Shown piece by piece: positions 26,240 through 34,369 of a stretch of DNA of 64,000 nucleotides. The notes under the pieces are model-generated. The model was not told the origin of the DNA. It was given only the letters and a program-made list of their open reading frames with translations, and did no database searches. A program made the position numbers and the translations under genes. Where the stretch lies: the NCBI RefSeq assembly GCF_022751215.1, contig NZ_JAICDG010000004.1, forward strand, positions 558,001-622,000, in the 5' to 3' direction. This DNA is from Actinomadura terrae (GTDB lineage: Bacteria > Actinomycetota > Actinomycetes > Streptosporangiales > Streptosporangiaceae). Every line of letters starts with the position of its first letter. Position 1 is the stretch's first letter.

Positions 26240-26692
26240 TCAGCAGGTGAAAGCGCGAGAGGGGGCCGTCGTCCGCCGCCCGGCGTACTCGAAGGTGAAC
26301 AGCCCCCGGTAGACCTTGCCGCGTACGCAGCGGCGCCAGCCGGTTTCGCTGACGGCGTGCTCCCACCTCACGACGCGGGGTCCGGTGTAGACCGTGGTCC
26401 AGCGACGCCCGTCCTTACGCTGGATGCGGGCCTGGACCCCCACCCGGACCCTCCTTGGAGAGGTGTCCTTGATCTCGCCCCGTGCGCGTGCGCGGTGGGT
26501 CCGGGAGTTCACCCAGAATTTGCCGGTTGCCCGAGCGTTGTCCAGGGCGGGCGCCGTCGCGGCCGTCCCGGCGCCGGCGGTGGCGGCCGTGTCGGCGTTC
26601 GCGCTGGGCCCGGCCACGAGGATTCCCGCGGCGAGAGTCGCGCCCACTCCGGCCACGACGACTCGGCGGCCAGGGATCGTCGGCATGGTCAT
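26240..26692 (-). CDS. Secreted protein of unknown family
   Basis: 150 residues with a signal peptide (cleavage near PSANA, about 33), an Ala/Thr-rich linker, and a basic, Trp-containing domain (KFWVNSRTHRARAR, GRRWTTVYTGPRVVRWEH). It has two cysteines, WRRC at about 121 and the last residue. One disulphide to the C-terminal cysteine is likely. I do not recognise the family. GGGAGG lies five bases before ATG 26692. The hairpin pair follows the gene, and a divergent HTH gene starts 306 bases upstream. Confidence 0.75.
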   Translation of the reverse strand: MTMPTIPGRRVVVAGVGATLAAGILVAGPSANADTAATAGAGTAATAPALDNARATGKFWVNSRTHRARARGEIKDTSPRRVRVGVQARIQRKDGRRWTTVYTGPRVVRWEHAVSETGWRRCVRGKVYRGLFTFEYAGRRTTAPSRAFTC

Positions 26693-26998
26693 GTAAACCT
26701 CCCGTGACGACGCGACGTGATCGGTCGCGCCTTCGTGGATTCGCCGCTTCGGATCGGCGGCTCACGCATCACCGTGACCGATCGGGAAGCCTTTCGAAAG
26801 GGGTTCACCCCAAGCCCGCCGAATTGCTGGACGAGAACGCGCGAATCCACGCGAACTCACGCGATCTCGCGCGTTAGCACAGGCCCGGCGGAACCCGTCC
26901 CGCCTTGGCGAGATCATTTGGCACGGATAGTGTTTGCGAGCCGTCCAACGGCTGGGGCACACTTCTGGCACGGGCCAGTCACAGGGGGAGTGATCGAC
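26693..26998. other. Divergent intergenic region with short ACGCGA repeats
   Basis: 306 bases between divergent genes hold two promoters that I cannot place with confidence. Around 26838-26875 the motif ACGCGA recurs three to four times at about 10-12-bp spacing, possibly a binding array. No gene is supported; the plus-strand frame that runs through it is the upstream extension of the HTH protein. Confidence 0.35.
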
Positions 26999-27985
26999 GT
27001 GAGCAGCGATCCAATCAACGCCTTCTACGGTCGACTCGCGACAGTTTTCGGTCGGTGCGGCCGCGGCACCTATGGGAAGTTAGAAACCTACGGGGAGCAA
27101 CTTGACATACCGGTCAGATTGCCAAAGGCGACCGTCCGGGGGTGGATCACTCAGCGCAAGGCGCTGCCCGACGCGGTGCAGTTCGCCGCCATGCTGCGCT
27201 ACTTCGAATCGACGCCGAGGGCTCTCCAGGACGACGACCGGGACCTTCTACCGAAGCTCTACCAGGCCGCCCTCCAGCACAAGAACGGGAGCTGCTACTC
27301 CCCCAAGCCCCCCGCCGAAGACCCGGACGCCCCGGACGACCCGCCACCGGTAACGAGCCCCCGCACGGTCACCTTGCAGGTCGAGGCCCACGCCCACGCG
27401 CACGCCCTGTCCGACGGCGGCTCCCGCGTCGCACGCACGGCGATCTGGGCCGGGGCCGCATTCGGCCTCGGCGTCGTCTTATCGACGGCCACCGTCATGT
27501 CGGGCACGTCGAACGCCCGGAGGGTCGACCAGTCGATCTCCACCCCGCCACCGGCCGCGCCCCAGGTGGTCGCCGCCACACCCGATGTCCCGAACACCGA
27601 AGCCCCAGAGCCGAAACCGGAGCCGAAGCGCTCCACCCCCCGGCCTGAGCCGACGCCGCTGCCGGCACGCCCCGTCCCTCGCAAAGTGCGGCCCACACGT
27701 CCAAAACCCAGCAAGCCCCCGGTCGCCGCCCCCTCAACCCCCGAGAAATGGCAGTGCACCAGCGTCACCGCCGAAACCGCCACCGTCTACGAATTCTCAG
27801 ACACGAGCAGCCGCGTAATCAAAGAAAAGGCACGCGGGCAGGGCATCCAGGTAGTCCGCTGGACGGATACCCCACACGGCTGGGTCATGGTAGCCATCTG
27901 GAAACCACACCAGTCCCACTACTGGATGCAACGAGCGACCCTGGGCCCATTCCGCCCGTCCTCGTCCCCCTGCGAAGACAAATAA
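26999..27985 (+). CDS. Membrane-spanning HTH protein with extracellular SH3-like domain
   Basis: 328 residues. The N-terminal 90 residues look like an atypical HTH (LPKATVRGWITQRKALPDA resembles the recognition part of actinobacterial XRE-type proteins). One transmembrane helix follows (about 148-166), then a 75-residue Pro-rich spacer (PEPKPEPKRSTPRPEP) and a C-terminal domain of about 75 residues like a bacterial SH3 (QCTSVTAETATVYEF, GWVMVAIW). The layout is that of a one-component sensor linking cell wall or extracellular ligand to DNA or a cytoplasmic partner. GTG 26999 follows GGGGGAG at good spacing. Domain names are inference from residue patterns. Confidence 0.75.
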   Translation: MSSDPINAFYGRLATVFGRCGRGTYGKLETYGEQLDIPVRLPKATVRGWITQRKALPDAVQFAAMLRYFESTPRALQDDDRDLLPKLYQAALQHKNGSCYSPKPPAEDPDAPDDPPPVTSPRTVTLQVEAHAHAHALSDGGSRVARTAIWAGAAFGLGVVLSTATVMSGTSNARRVDQSISTPPPAAPQVVAATPDVPNTEAPEPKPEPKRSTPRPEPTPLPARPVPRKVRPTRPKPSKPPVAAPSTPEKWQCTSVTAETATVYEFSDTSSRVIKEKARGQGIQVVRWTDTPHGWVMVAIWKPHQSHYWMQRATLGPFRPSSSPCEDK

Positions 27986-27994
27986 CCCCCGGCC

Positions 27995-28246
27995 TCAGTC
28001 GAACAACTCCTCAGCCCTCTCGACCAACAGGGCACGATCGAGCCAGCGGTCGAGCTGGTCATGATCCGTGCACGCACTGATCCGCTCACGAACCTCATCA
28101 GACACCGACACCTCTCGCTGCCCCAGCACGCTCAGAACCCCCTTGACCATGCCCTTCGCAAAGCCTTCACGCCAGCCCTCTGCACGGTATTCCTGCGCGT
28201 AGTCCTCCAGCGTCGGGAGGCCGGTCTTCCGCATAGACCACTCCAA
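27995..28246 (-). pseudogene. C-terminal remnant of an Rpn-like family gene
   Basis: 83 codons from a TTG that match only the C-terminal third of the neighbouring gene (MRKTGLPTLEDYA, then VRERISACTDHDQLDRWLDRA). The same frame continues upstream to about 28282 without a start and then hits a stop. About 200 N-terminal residues are missing. DNA of the two copies is almost identical across the GTAGTCCTCCAGCGT...GGTCTTCCGCAT stretch (28199-28234 against 28502-28537), which shows a tandem duplication. Probably not functional. Confidence 0.7.
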
Positions 28247-28309
28247 GAACTCACGGGCGAGGTCCGCCTGCCACTCGCACAGGCGGACCTACATCGGGCC
28301 ACGCTTCGG

Positions 28310-29166
28310 TCAGATGAACAGTTCCTCGGCGGCCTCGACCGACGTGGCACGCTTGACCCAGCGCTCAAGCTGGTCAAGGTCCATGCATGCGCTGATCCGC
28401 TCACGAACCCCGTCAGACACCGGGACGCCCCGCGCCTCCAGCACAAGCAGAACCGACTTGGCCTCACCTCTGGCCTCACCTCTGGCCTCGTGCTCGTTTG
28501 CGTAGTCCTCCAGCGTTGGGAGGCCGGTCTTCCGCATGGACTCCTCCAAGAGCTTGCGAGCGACGTCGGAGAGTTGTGGCGCTACGTGTTGATGGTATAG
28601 CTGCCGGGTGTCCTCGGGCAGGACCCCAGTGCGGTGACCAGGCTGGTCAGGACGGCTTCGCCGGAGGGTCCCTCGTGGTGGGCGACGGCGCTGAGCACGG
28701 CGAGCTCGGGGAGGCGGCGCGCTGTGGCCTCGTCGGTTACGGGGGGTACTCCTTCGGGGGACATCGTCAGGGGTTCCAGTACCCAGCCGGGATGACCCAT
28801 TTCGATCGGGACGGCGCAGCCGCGTGCGGTGGCCTGGTCGGGGCAGATCACCAGCAGTAAGACCGGGCACTTGCGGCGCAGGCGCAGCGAGGCCAGGTAG
28901 GCGGGCCAGCTGTAGGACTTGGCCTCCTTGACCCGCAGCTGCGACTCCACCACGACACCGAGGGTCGGGGCGTCCGGCTCGCCGAGCAGGACGGTGGCGT
29001 CGCAGCGGAGTTCGGCGGGGTTGGTGTCGGCATAGGACTCCGACGTCAACGTGACCGCACTCTGGTCCGGCACGTCGATATGGAAGACGGTCCGCAGTAG
29101 TTCGGGGACGAGTGCCGGCTGGTTACGGACCATCTCCAGCGGGAGCTCGTGCAGGTTCGTGGGCAC
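28310..29166 (-). pseudogene. Rpn-like family gene with a single frameshift
   Basis: The N-terminal part (29166 to about 28625, start PTNLHELPLEMVRNQPAL) and the C-terminal part (to 28310, ending SVEAAEELFI) belong to one common actinobacterial family of about 285 residues that resembles Rpn/PD-(D/E)XK-type nucleases. They lie in different frames. The break is at a run of four G on the minus strand (28624-28627): one more G would restore ALGVLPEDTRQLYHQHVAP. The tail contains 12-bp repeats (EARGEARGEA, 28467-28490). A true mutation, a sequencing error or slippage at the G run are all possible. Confidence 0.8.
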
Positions 29167-29249
29167 GGAGATAAACTAACAGTAGTCAAATGACTACGCA
29201 AAGTTTTCGTCACTGTTCGTGAGAGTTCGATCTCCGCAGTTCGCGGCCG

Positions 29250-30491
29250 CTACTCGGCGGTGCCGGGGTCCGGGAAGCGCCTGAGCACCAGCCGCCGTCT
29301 CCACAGCCCGACGCACGCGGCCCCCCACAGCAGCCCGATCTCGGCGATGAGGACGATCCCGAGCACCACGGCCCAGTCCGTCCCGTCGCCCTTGTCGTCC
29401 GTCGCGGTGGGAGAGACCAGCGTCATCTGACCGTTCGCGTTCGTCCGCGGCGACTGCTGGTGCGGCACGGTCACCGGCGGCAGCACCACCGAATCCGACG
29501 GCCGGGGCGCTACCGACATCTGGGGCACGCTCCCCTGCGGGGCCTCGGGCGCCGTCTGCGAGTACGGAAGGCCTGCGGCGTCGTCCTCAAGAGGCTCCCC
29601 CTTGGCCGAGGGGTTCTTATAGGACGGCTTGCCGCTGAACCCCTTGCCGTGACTCGCCTTCGGCTTCTTGCTCAGGAACACCTCGGGCTTGTCGCTCACG
29701 AACGGCATGCCGTTCCCCTTGGGCTTCCCGCCAGCGGACGGTTTGCCATGCGGAGTTGCCGGTTTCCCGTGCGAAGTCGGCTTTCCCCCGGGCTTTGACG
29801 GCCCGCTGGACGTCGGTGGCCCACTCGATGCTGTTGGTGTTTCGTTGGACGTCCGTGGTTTGGGTGGGGTGGTCGGTGCTGCGTTGGGACTCGGCTCAGC
29901 GGGCGGCGGTGGCGCGGCGGCGCTGGCAGACGGCGCGGGCTTGTCCGTAGGGCAGGAATGGGCGTCATGGGCCGTCTTGCCATGCGTGGTCGGACGGGGA
30001 CCGCCCGGCTTCCCAGGCGGCTTGGCGCCCGAAAGGTTGATGATCGCGCGAATGGTCTGGGTGGGGGCATTCCTCGCGGACGCGACAAGGGAGACGTTCA
30101 TCGCCTTGGACGTCAGCGCCGACGTGGGCACCCGCACCGTCGCGACACGCTTTTTGGCCGCCTTCCCCACGGTCCCCAGGGCACAGTTGAGAGCCTGCCC
30201 GTGCTTGGCGCAGCCCGGCGGGTGCTCCGCCCACTTCATCGGACGGTCAGCGGAGAGACGGATGACGGTGCCGCGCGCGGTCCCGCCGGTCGCGTGGACG
30301 CTGGCGATGTAGGTCATCGCGTAGTCCGGCCCGCTGCTGGAAGCGGGGTTGGCGGTGAGGTCGGCAACCAGGCGGACGCCCGCCTGGGACCGCGCGGCCG
30401 CCGGCGGACCGGCCACCGTCATCGGCGCGACGACCAGTGCCCCACCTGCGGCGATCGCGCGCCAGCGCCTTTTCCGTGCCCCCGTGTACAC
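29250..30491 (-). CDS. Pro/Ser-rich surface protein with C-terminal membrane anchor
   Basis: 413 residues: signal peptide (about 1-38), a beta-sandwich-like N-terminal domain of about 130 residues (VADLTANPASSSGPDYAMTY in pieces; one CAKHGQALNC pair of cysteines), then about 200 residues of low-complexity Pro/Gly/Ser/Lys with repeated HGKP motifs. A C-terminal helix (VVLGIVLIAEIGLLWGAACV) and an RRRLVLRR stop-transfer signal follow. The first domain recalls DUF11-type adhesin repeats. It should span the cell wall from a membrane anchor. The GTG at 30491 has AAGGGG five bases upstream; a longer frame to 30584 has no support. Confidence 0.75.
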   Translation of the reverse strand: MYTGARKRRWRAIAAGGALVVAPMTVAGPPAAARSQAGVRLVADLTANPASSSGPDYAMTYIASVHATGGTARGTVIRLSADRPMKWAEHPPGCAKHGQALNCALGTVGKAAKKRVATVRVPTSALTSKAMNVSLVASARNAPTQTIRAIINLSGAKPPGKPGGPRPTTHGKTAHDAHSCPTDKPAPSASAAAPPPPAEPSPNAAPTTPPKPRTSNETPTASSGPPTSSGPSKPGGKPTSHGKPATPHGKPSAGGKPKGNGMPFVSDKPEVFLSKKPKASHGKGFSGKPSYKNPSAKGEPLEDDAAGLPYSQTAPEAPQGSVPQMSVAPRPSDSVVLPPVTVPHQQSPRTNANGQMTLVSPTATDDKGDGTDWAVVLGIVLIAEIGLLWGAACVGLWRRRLVLRRFPDPGTAE

Positions 30492-30589
30492 CCGGTCCCC
30501 TTTCGCGGTCGTACGTTGCCAGGGGGGCGGCTCTCGCCGGGCGTAGACAGTTCTGCCCGATGATGACCATGAGTAACGTGGCACTCGCC

Positions 30590-30604
30590 TTTCGTATACC
30601 GAAA
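30590..30604. promoter_or_regulatory. Operator-like repeat TTTCG-N5-CGAAA
   Basis: A perfect inverted repeat with centre TATAC lies 46 bases before the IclR gene. IclR-type regulators commonly control their own promoter through such short palindromes. It could equally serve the divergent surface-protein gene. Confidence 0.5.
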
Positions 30605-30649
30605 TCAGTTCTCCGTAGAATCGGGTGACCGAAAGAAGGGGAGGCGCAG

Positions 30650-31393
30650 GTGGCGGAGGCCGTACGGTCGCTGGAGCGCGCGTTCGAGCTGCTGGAGCAT
30701 CTGGCGGACGCGGGCGGCGAGATGGCGCTCTCGGAGCTGACGGAGGTCTCGGGCCTGCCGATGCCGACGATCTACCGGCTGATGCGGACGCTGGTCAACC
30801 ACGGATACGTCCGGCAGGAACCGTCCAAGCGCTACGCCCTCGGCCCCCGGCTGATCAGGCTCGGCGAGGGGGCGAACCGGCTGCTCGGGACGTGGGCGCG
30901 CCCCGTCCTGGCCAAGCTGGTGGACGAGACCGGCGAGACCGCCAACATGGCCGTCCTGGACGGCGACGAGGTCGTCTATGTCGCGCAGGTGCCGTCCAAG
31001 CACTCCATGCGCATGTTCACCGAGGTCGGACGGCGCGTCCAGCCGCACTGCACCGGTGTCGGCAAGGCGTTGCTGTCACGCCTGCCGGAGCGCAGGGTCC
31101 GGGAGATCCTCGCCCGGACGGGCATGGACGCCCACACCCCCAACACCTTCACCGACCCCGACGTCCTCATGGCGGAACTGGAGCGCATCCGCGAACAGGG
31201 CTATGCGCTGGACGACGAGGAGCAGGAAATCGGCGTGCGCTGCATAGCGGTCGCGCTGAGCGCCGGACCCGCGCTGACCGCGCTCTCCGTCTCCGGCCCG
31301 TCCGCGCGAATGACCCGCGAGACCGTCAACGACGTCGCCCCCGTCATGCTGGCCGCCGCCGAACGCTTCACCAACGAACTCCGCCCCGCCTAA
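30650..31393 (+). CDS. IclR-family transcriptional regulator
   Basis: 247 residues: N-terminal winged helix (MALSELTEVSGLPMPTIYRL, then MRTLVNHGYVRQE, residues about 24-60) and a C-terminal effector domain of the IclR type (MAVLDGDEVVYVAQV, PHCTGVGKALLS, DDEEQEIGVRCIAV). GTG 30650 follows AGGGGAGG. No catabolic gene is linked, so the effector and targets are unknown. It probably regulates itself through the inverted repeat at 30590-30604. Confidence 0.93.
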   Translation: MAEAVRSLERAFELLEHLADAGGEMALSELTEVSGLPMPTIYRLMRTLVNHGYVRQEPSKRYALGPRLIRLGEGANRLLGTWARPVLAKLVDETGETANMAVLDGDEVVYVAQVPSKHSMRMFTEVGRRVQPHCTGVGKALLSRLPERRVREILARTGMDAHTPNTFTDPDVLMAELERIREQGYALDDEEQEIGVRCIAVALSAGPALTALSVSGPSARMTRETVNDVAPVMLAAAERFTNELRPA

Positions 31394-31450
31394 GGCAGGT
31401 CCAAGCGTCCGGGCCAACACAGCCGACAGTCGACGGACGTGCAGCTGAAC

Positions 31451-31510
31451 GGTGGGACCGACGCCGGAGGCGAAGCCCCACCGGGAAGACCTCGAAGCGG
31501 TGCCGCGCCC
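31451..31510. repeat. Dispersed repeat, copy A
   Basis: About 60 bases after the IclR gene resemble 57546-57605: both carry GACGCCGG-N-GGCGA, then CGGGAAGA and CGAAGCGG in the same order with small gaps. Both copies are extragenic. Function is unknown. Confidence 0.45.
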
Positions 31511-31568
31511 CCAGAAGAGGGTGCGGGCCGCGGGGCGTAGATGGCGATGAAACAGCCGCGCCCACGGT

Positions 31569-31597
31569 CACGTCCCGGGCAGCCAGCCCGGGACGTG
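31569..31597. terminator. Convergent hairpin terminator
   Basis: CACGTCCCGGGC (31569-31580) pairs perfectly with GCCCGGGACGTG (31586-31597) over loop AGCCA, between the IclR gene and the convergent DUF1232 gene, whose stop lies ten bases away. Confidence 0.75.
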
Positions 31598-31606
31598 GGT
31601 CCAGCC

Positions 31607-31969
31607 TTAGTCGACCGGTTCGCCTACCAGGACGGTGGGGCGGCCGCCGCGTTCCCAGGTGACGAAGTCGCCCGCGGCCCTCACGAGGGCGGCGGCGAGC
31701 CACAGCGCCATGCCCGTGTCGTCGACGATGCCGACGATGGGGAAGACGTCCGGGATGGCGTCGATCGGGGACACGATGTAGATGAGGCCGAGCGCGAGCA
31801 GTCCGAGCGTTCCGAACGACATGCCCTTGTACCGTCCGCGCAGGACGGCCTTCAGCATCCGCGGGACGGCGCGCATGCGCTCCCACAGGCCCGGTGCGTC
31901 GGGTTGGAGGGTCTCGCTGTAGATCTGCCAAGCCTGCCCGGCGGCGGCCGCGCTGCGCTTCCTGTCCAC
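31607..31969 (-). CDS. DUF1232 (YkvA-like) membrane protein
   Basis: 120 residues with the DUF1232 signature YIVSPIDAIPDVFPIVGIVDD, here split as YIVSPIDAIPDVFP and IVGIVDD, in a membrane hairpin at about 65-100. The function of the family is unknown; members are small inner-membrane proteins. GTG 31969 has GAGGAGG four bases upstream, and a longer frame to 32017 adds only Gly/Arg/Pro. Alone on its strand, it is divergent from the hydrolase at 32291. Confidence 0.88.
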   Translation of the reverse strand: MDRKRSAAAAGQAWQIYSETLQPDAPGLWERMRAVPRMLKAVLRGRYKGMSFGTLGLLALGLIYIVSPIDAIPDVFPIVGIVDDTGMALWLAAALVRAAGDFVTWERGGRPTVLVGEPVD

Positions 31970-32290
31970 GGGTCCTCCTCGGCTAGGGGGCGCGCCCCCG
32001 CGGCGCCCACGACTCACTACGACGCGACAGACGCCCGAATTGTTCCAATAAGAGGTACATGAGGTCGGCCACAGCTCAGCGCGCGCTCAGGTTGGCCATG
32101 CTTTTCGCAGCGGTTTTCAGTTACCCGAAGTGAGTTCTACGTCACTCCGGTGACGATCCAGCCACGGTTCCCGCAGTCGGCTGCGAGTATGGGACGCGGG
32201 AACCTCGCTTGGTTCGCGGGATTCGCGCGATTCGCGGGAGGAGCGCCGCCTCCCTGGCCCGGCCGTCCAGCATCGTGGGAGCTGACCGAC
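31970..32290. other. Divergent intergenic region
   Basis: 321 bases, locally AT-richer at 32030-32120, which should hold the promoters of both flanking genes. Around 32214-32240 ATTCGCG recurs three times in tandem. No gene is supported; the plus-strand frame from 32150 has no homology-like content before ATG 32291. Confidence 0.4.
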
Positions 32291-33274
32291 ATGAGCGGCG
32301 ACCATCCGCACGACCTGTCCCTGCCCCTGTACGGCACCGCGGCGGGCGTCGCCTATGTGGCGCTGCCGCCGACCGCCGTCGACGTGGTCGCCTCGGGGCC
32401 GACCCGGCTGATCGTCGCGTGGCCGGGGTTCGACCCGCCGCGGACGGCCGGTGCGCTGGCGGCCGCGGTGCCGATGACCGGCGTGCCCGCGTGGCGGGTC
32501 TTCCTCGACCTGCCCGGCGGCCCGTCCGGCGGCCTGGGCTCCGGCGCGATCCTGGAGAGCGAGGCGATCGAGGGCTACGGCGCGGCTGTGGAACGTGCCG
32601 TCGAGTCGCTGCCCGCCGTCGTCGCCGAACTCCGCGACGCCCTTGGCCTCCCGGACGGCGCGGACGGGCCAGGGAGCCCGGGCGGGCCGCTCGGGCTCGC
32701 CGGGTTCAGCGCGGGCGCCGCCGTCGCGCTGCTCGCGCTGGCGCGGAACGTCGTCCCGGTGACCACCGCCGCGCTCGTCGCGCCCGTCATCGCCCCCTCG
32801 CGCGTCGCGCGCGCGGTGGAGAAGCGCGCCGCGCGCGAGCGGACGTGGAGCGAGCAGGCCCGCGCGCTCGCCGACCGGCTCGACCTCGGCGCCCTGGCCC
32901 CCGACATCGCCGCGCGCGAGACCGCGCTGCTGCTCGTCGCGGGCGCCAAGGACCGGGTCGTCCCGCCCGGCGAGGTGACCGCGCTGTGCGACCGGCTGCG
33001 CGAGGCGGGCGCGCCCGCCGCGGAGTCTGTGACGCTGCGGATGGGGCACGCGCTGACGCCCGAGCCGGGCACCGAGGCGCTGCCCCCGATCACCGAGGCC
33101 GTACGGGTGGACGGCGTCCTCACCGACTGGTTCCGCGACCGGCTGGCCGAGCCCCGGCCGCGGCCGCCCGCCGACGTCCCGCCGATCAGGCTCCGCCTTC
33201 CCGAGCCGCCGGCCTCCGCGCCGGTGCCCGGTGACGAGCCGAAGCCGCGGGCGACGGCCGTCCACCCGAACTGA
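32291..33274 (+). CDS. Alpha/beta hydrolase fold protein
   Basis: 327 residues, cytoplasmic. The nucleophile elbow GFSAG is near residue 138, LLLVAGAKDRVVPPGE carries the candidate acid, and MGHAL the candidate histidine. The C-terminal 50 residues are Pro/Arg-rich and disordered. The first 30 residues lack the usual lid features. Substrate unknown. The chosen ATG has a GGGAG ten bases upstream; an in-frame ATG at 32150 would add 47 residues of low quality. It is convergent with the RlpA-like gene, with only three bases between the stops. Confidence 0.75.
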   Translation: MSGDHPHDLSLPLYGTAAGVAYVALPPTAVDVVASGPTRLIVAWPGFDPPRTAGALAAAVPMTGVPAWRVFLDLPGGPSGGLGSGAILESEAIEGYGAAVERAVESLPAVVAELRDALGLPDGADGPGSPGGPLGLAGFSAGAAVALLALARNVVPVTTAALVAPVIAPSRVARAVEKRAARERTWSEQARALADRLDLGALAPDIAARETALLLVAGAKDRVVPPGEVTALCDRLREAGAPAAESVTLRMGHALTPEPGTEALPPITEAVRVDGVLTDWFRDRLAEPRPRPPADVPPIRLRLPEPPASAPVPGDEPKPRATAVHPN

Positions 33275-33277
33275 CCG

Positions 33278-33889
33278 TCAGTCGCGGGCCAGCACCTGGT
33301 AGCGGACGGGGATCACGCCCGCGCCCGTCCCGCCGACCTGCTGCATCGCGGCCTTGGACAGGTCCAGGCAGCGGCCGCCCGCGTAGGGGCCCCGGTCGTT
33401 GATGCGGACGATGACCGACCGGCCGTTGTTGGTGTTGGTCACGCGCACCTTCGAGCCCATCGGCAGCGTCTTGTGCGCCGCCGTCAACTCGTTCGGGTTG
33501 AAGTGCTCGCCGCTCGCGGTCATCTGCCCCTCCCAGTAGTAGGAGGCCGTGCACGTGCCCGACTTCAGCACCTTGTAGGTCTTCTTCGCCGGCTTCTTCG
33601 CCTTCTTGCGCACCTTGGGCTTCGGCTTGACGCTCTCCTTCGGAGCGGGCGCCTCCGAGGGCTTGGCCGACGGCTCGGGAGAGCGCGTCCCGCCCCGGCT
33701 CGCCCGGGTCGGGGTGCTGCGCGGCGGGTCGGCGACTGGCGCGTTCACCTGCGGTGATGTCTGTGCGGCGCGGGCCGAGTCGGCGGAGCCGTCGCCGCTG
33801 AAGAGGACGAACGCGCCGGCCGCGAGAACGGCCACGGCGACGCCGGAAGCGATCAGGATCGTGCGAAAGCGAAATCGAGGGCTACCCAC
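33278..33889 (-). CDS. RlpA-like double-psi beta-barrel cell-wall protein
   Basis: 203 residues: N-terminal membrane helix (about 10-30, probably an uncleaved anchor or signal), a Pro/Lys-rich linker (KPKPKVRKKAKKPAKK), and a C-terminal double-psi barrel. The RlpA signature residues are TASYYWEGQMTASGEHFN, in pieces ASYYW and TASGE, then LTAAHKTLPMGSKVRV and the catalytic-type INDRGPY. RlpA proteins cleave glycan strands in some Gram-negatives; in actinomycetes relatives act on or bind peptidoglycan. GTG start with AGGA upstream. A long, structured leader precedes it. Confidence 0.88.
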   Translation of the reverse strand: MGSPRFRFRTILIASGVAVAVLAAGAFVLFSGDGSADSARAAQTSPQVNAPVADPPRSTPTRASRGGTRSPEPSAKPSEAPAPKESVKPKPKVRKKAKKPAKKTYKVLKSGTCTASYYWEGQMTASGEHFNPNELTAAHKTLPMGSKVRVTNTNNGRSVIVRINDRGPYAGGRCLDLSKAAMQQVGGTGAGVIPVRYQVLARD

Positions 33890-34085
33890 GAAGGAGTCCT
33901 TTGATCGGGGACAGGGCCCCGGACGCCCGGCGTTTGGTCACCGCCGTGTCGCGGTGGGCACGGGTGACCTCTCGTCCCCGTTTCCCTTACCGCTGGCCTG
34001 CTCATCAGGCGTGTCCGCGTCATCGCGGAACCGGCGTCCGGCAGGTGCGGCGGGAACGCTTTTTCACTTTTGGTCACCGTAGGCG
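33890..34085 (-). promoter_or_regulatory. Structured 5' leader of the RlpA-like gene
   Basis: On the minus strand the leader carries GGTGACC (34078-34072), GGTCACC (33969-33963) and GGTGACC again (33942-33936), so the middle element can pair with either flank. CCGGACGCC (34041-34033) is complementary to GGCGTCCGG (33927-33919), and a small GGGG/CCCC hairpin sits next to the AGGA ribosome binding site. Mutually exclusive pairings are typical of an attenuator or riboswitch. The conserved CAGCTAAC segment of the c-di-AMP riboswitch, often found before such genes, is absent, so I assign no known class. Confidence 0.5.
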
Positions 34086-34278
34086 CCGCACAAGTCCCAG
34101 ACCGTACGTCGTGTCCGGCCTAGATCACGACACTGGGCCCTACTTTGTGGGGTTTATCACCCTCTTCTTTGCCCTCCGAAGCTGATCAACTCCATTGAGT
34201 CATCGGATTTGAAGATCGACTTTACTCGCCATGGAAGGCATGATCACAGCCCGATAACACGCACTCTGGGAGAAGCGA
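34086..34278. other. AT-richer intergenic stretch
   Basis: This part of the gap is the least GC-rich in the area and probably holds the promoter of the RlpA-like leader on the minus strand. No gene and no clear -10/-35 pair could be defended. Confidence 0.35.
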
Positions 34279-34313
34279 AACGGGGCGTTCCACGCAATGT
34301 GGAACGCCCCGTT
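34279..34313 (-). terminator. Strong hairpin after the His-rich secreted protein gene
   Basis: AACGGGGCGTTCCAC (34279-34293) pairs perfectly with GTGGAACGCCCCGTT (34299-34313) over loop GCAAT, 56 bases past the stop codon at 34370. No long T run follows. Confidence 0.8.
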
Positions 34314-34369
34314 CGGCGTTTTCCAGGGGCCCCGGGACCGGTTCGGCCCGGCCCGCGGCCCCTCGGGCT

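Noticed and set aside
25896-26312. Plus-strand frame of 138 codons
   Set aside because: It includes both hairpins and the end of the opposite gene, and has no protein-like pattern.
33890-34085. c-di-AMP (ydaO) riboswitch before the RlpA-like gene
   Set aside because: Expected from gene context, but the conserved CAGCTAAC segment and GGGG-TAATC/TGAATC-type blocks are not present on the correct strand. Kept only as an unclassified structured leader.
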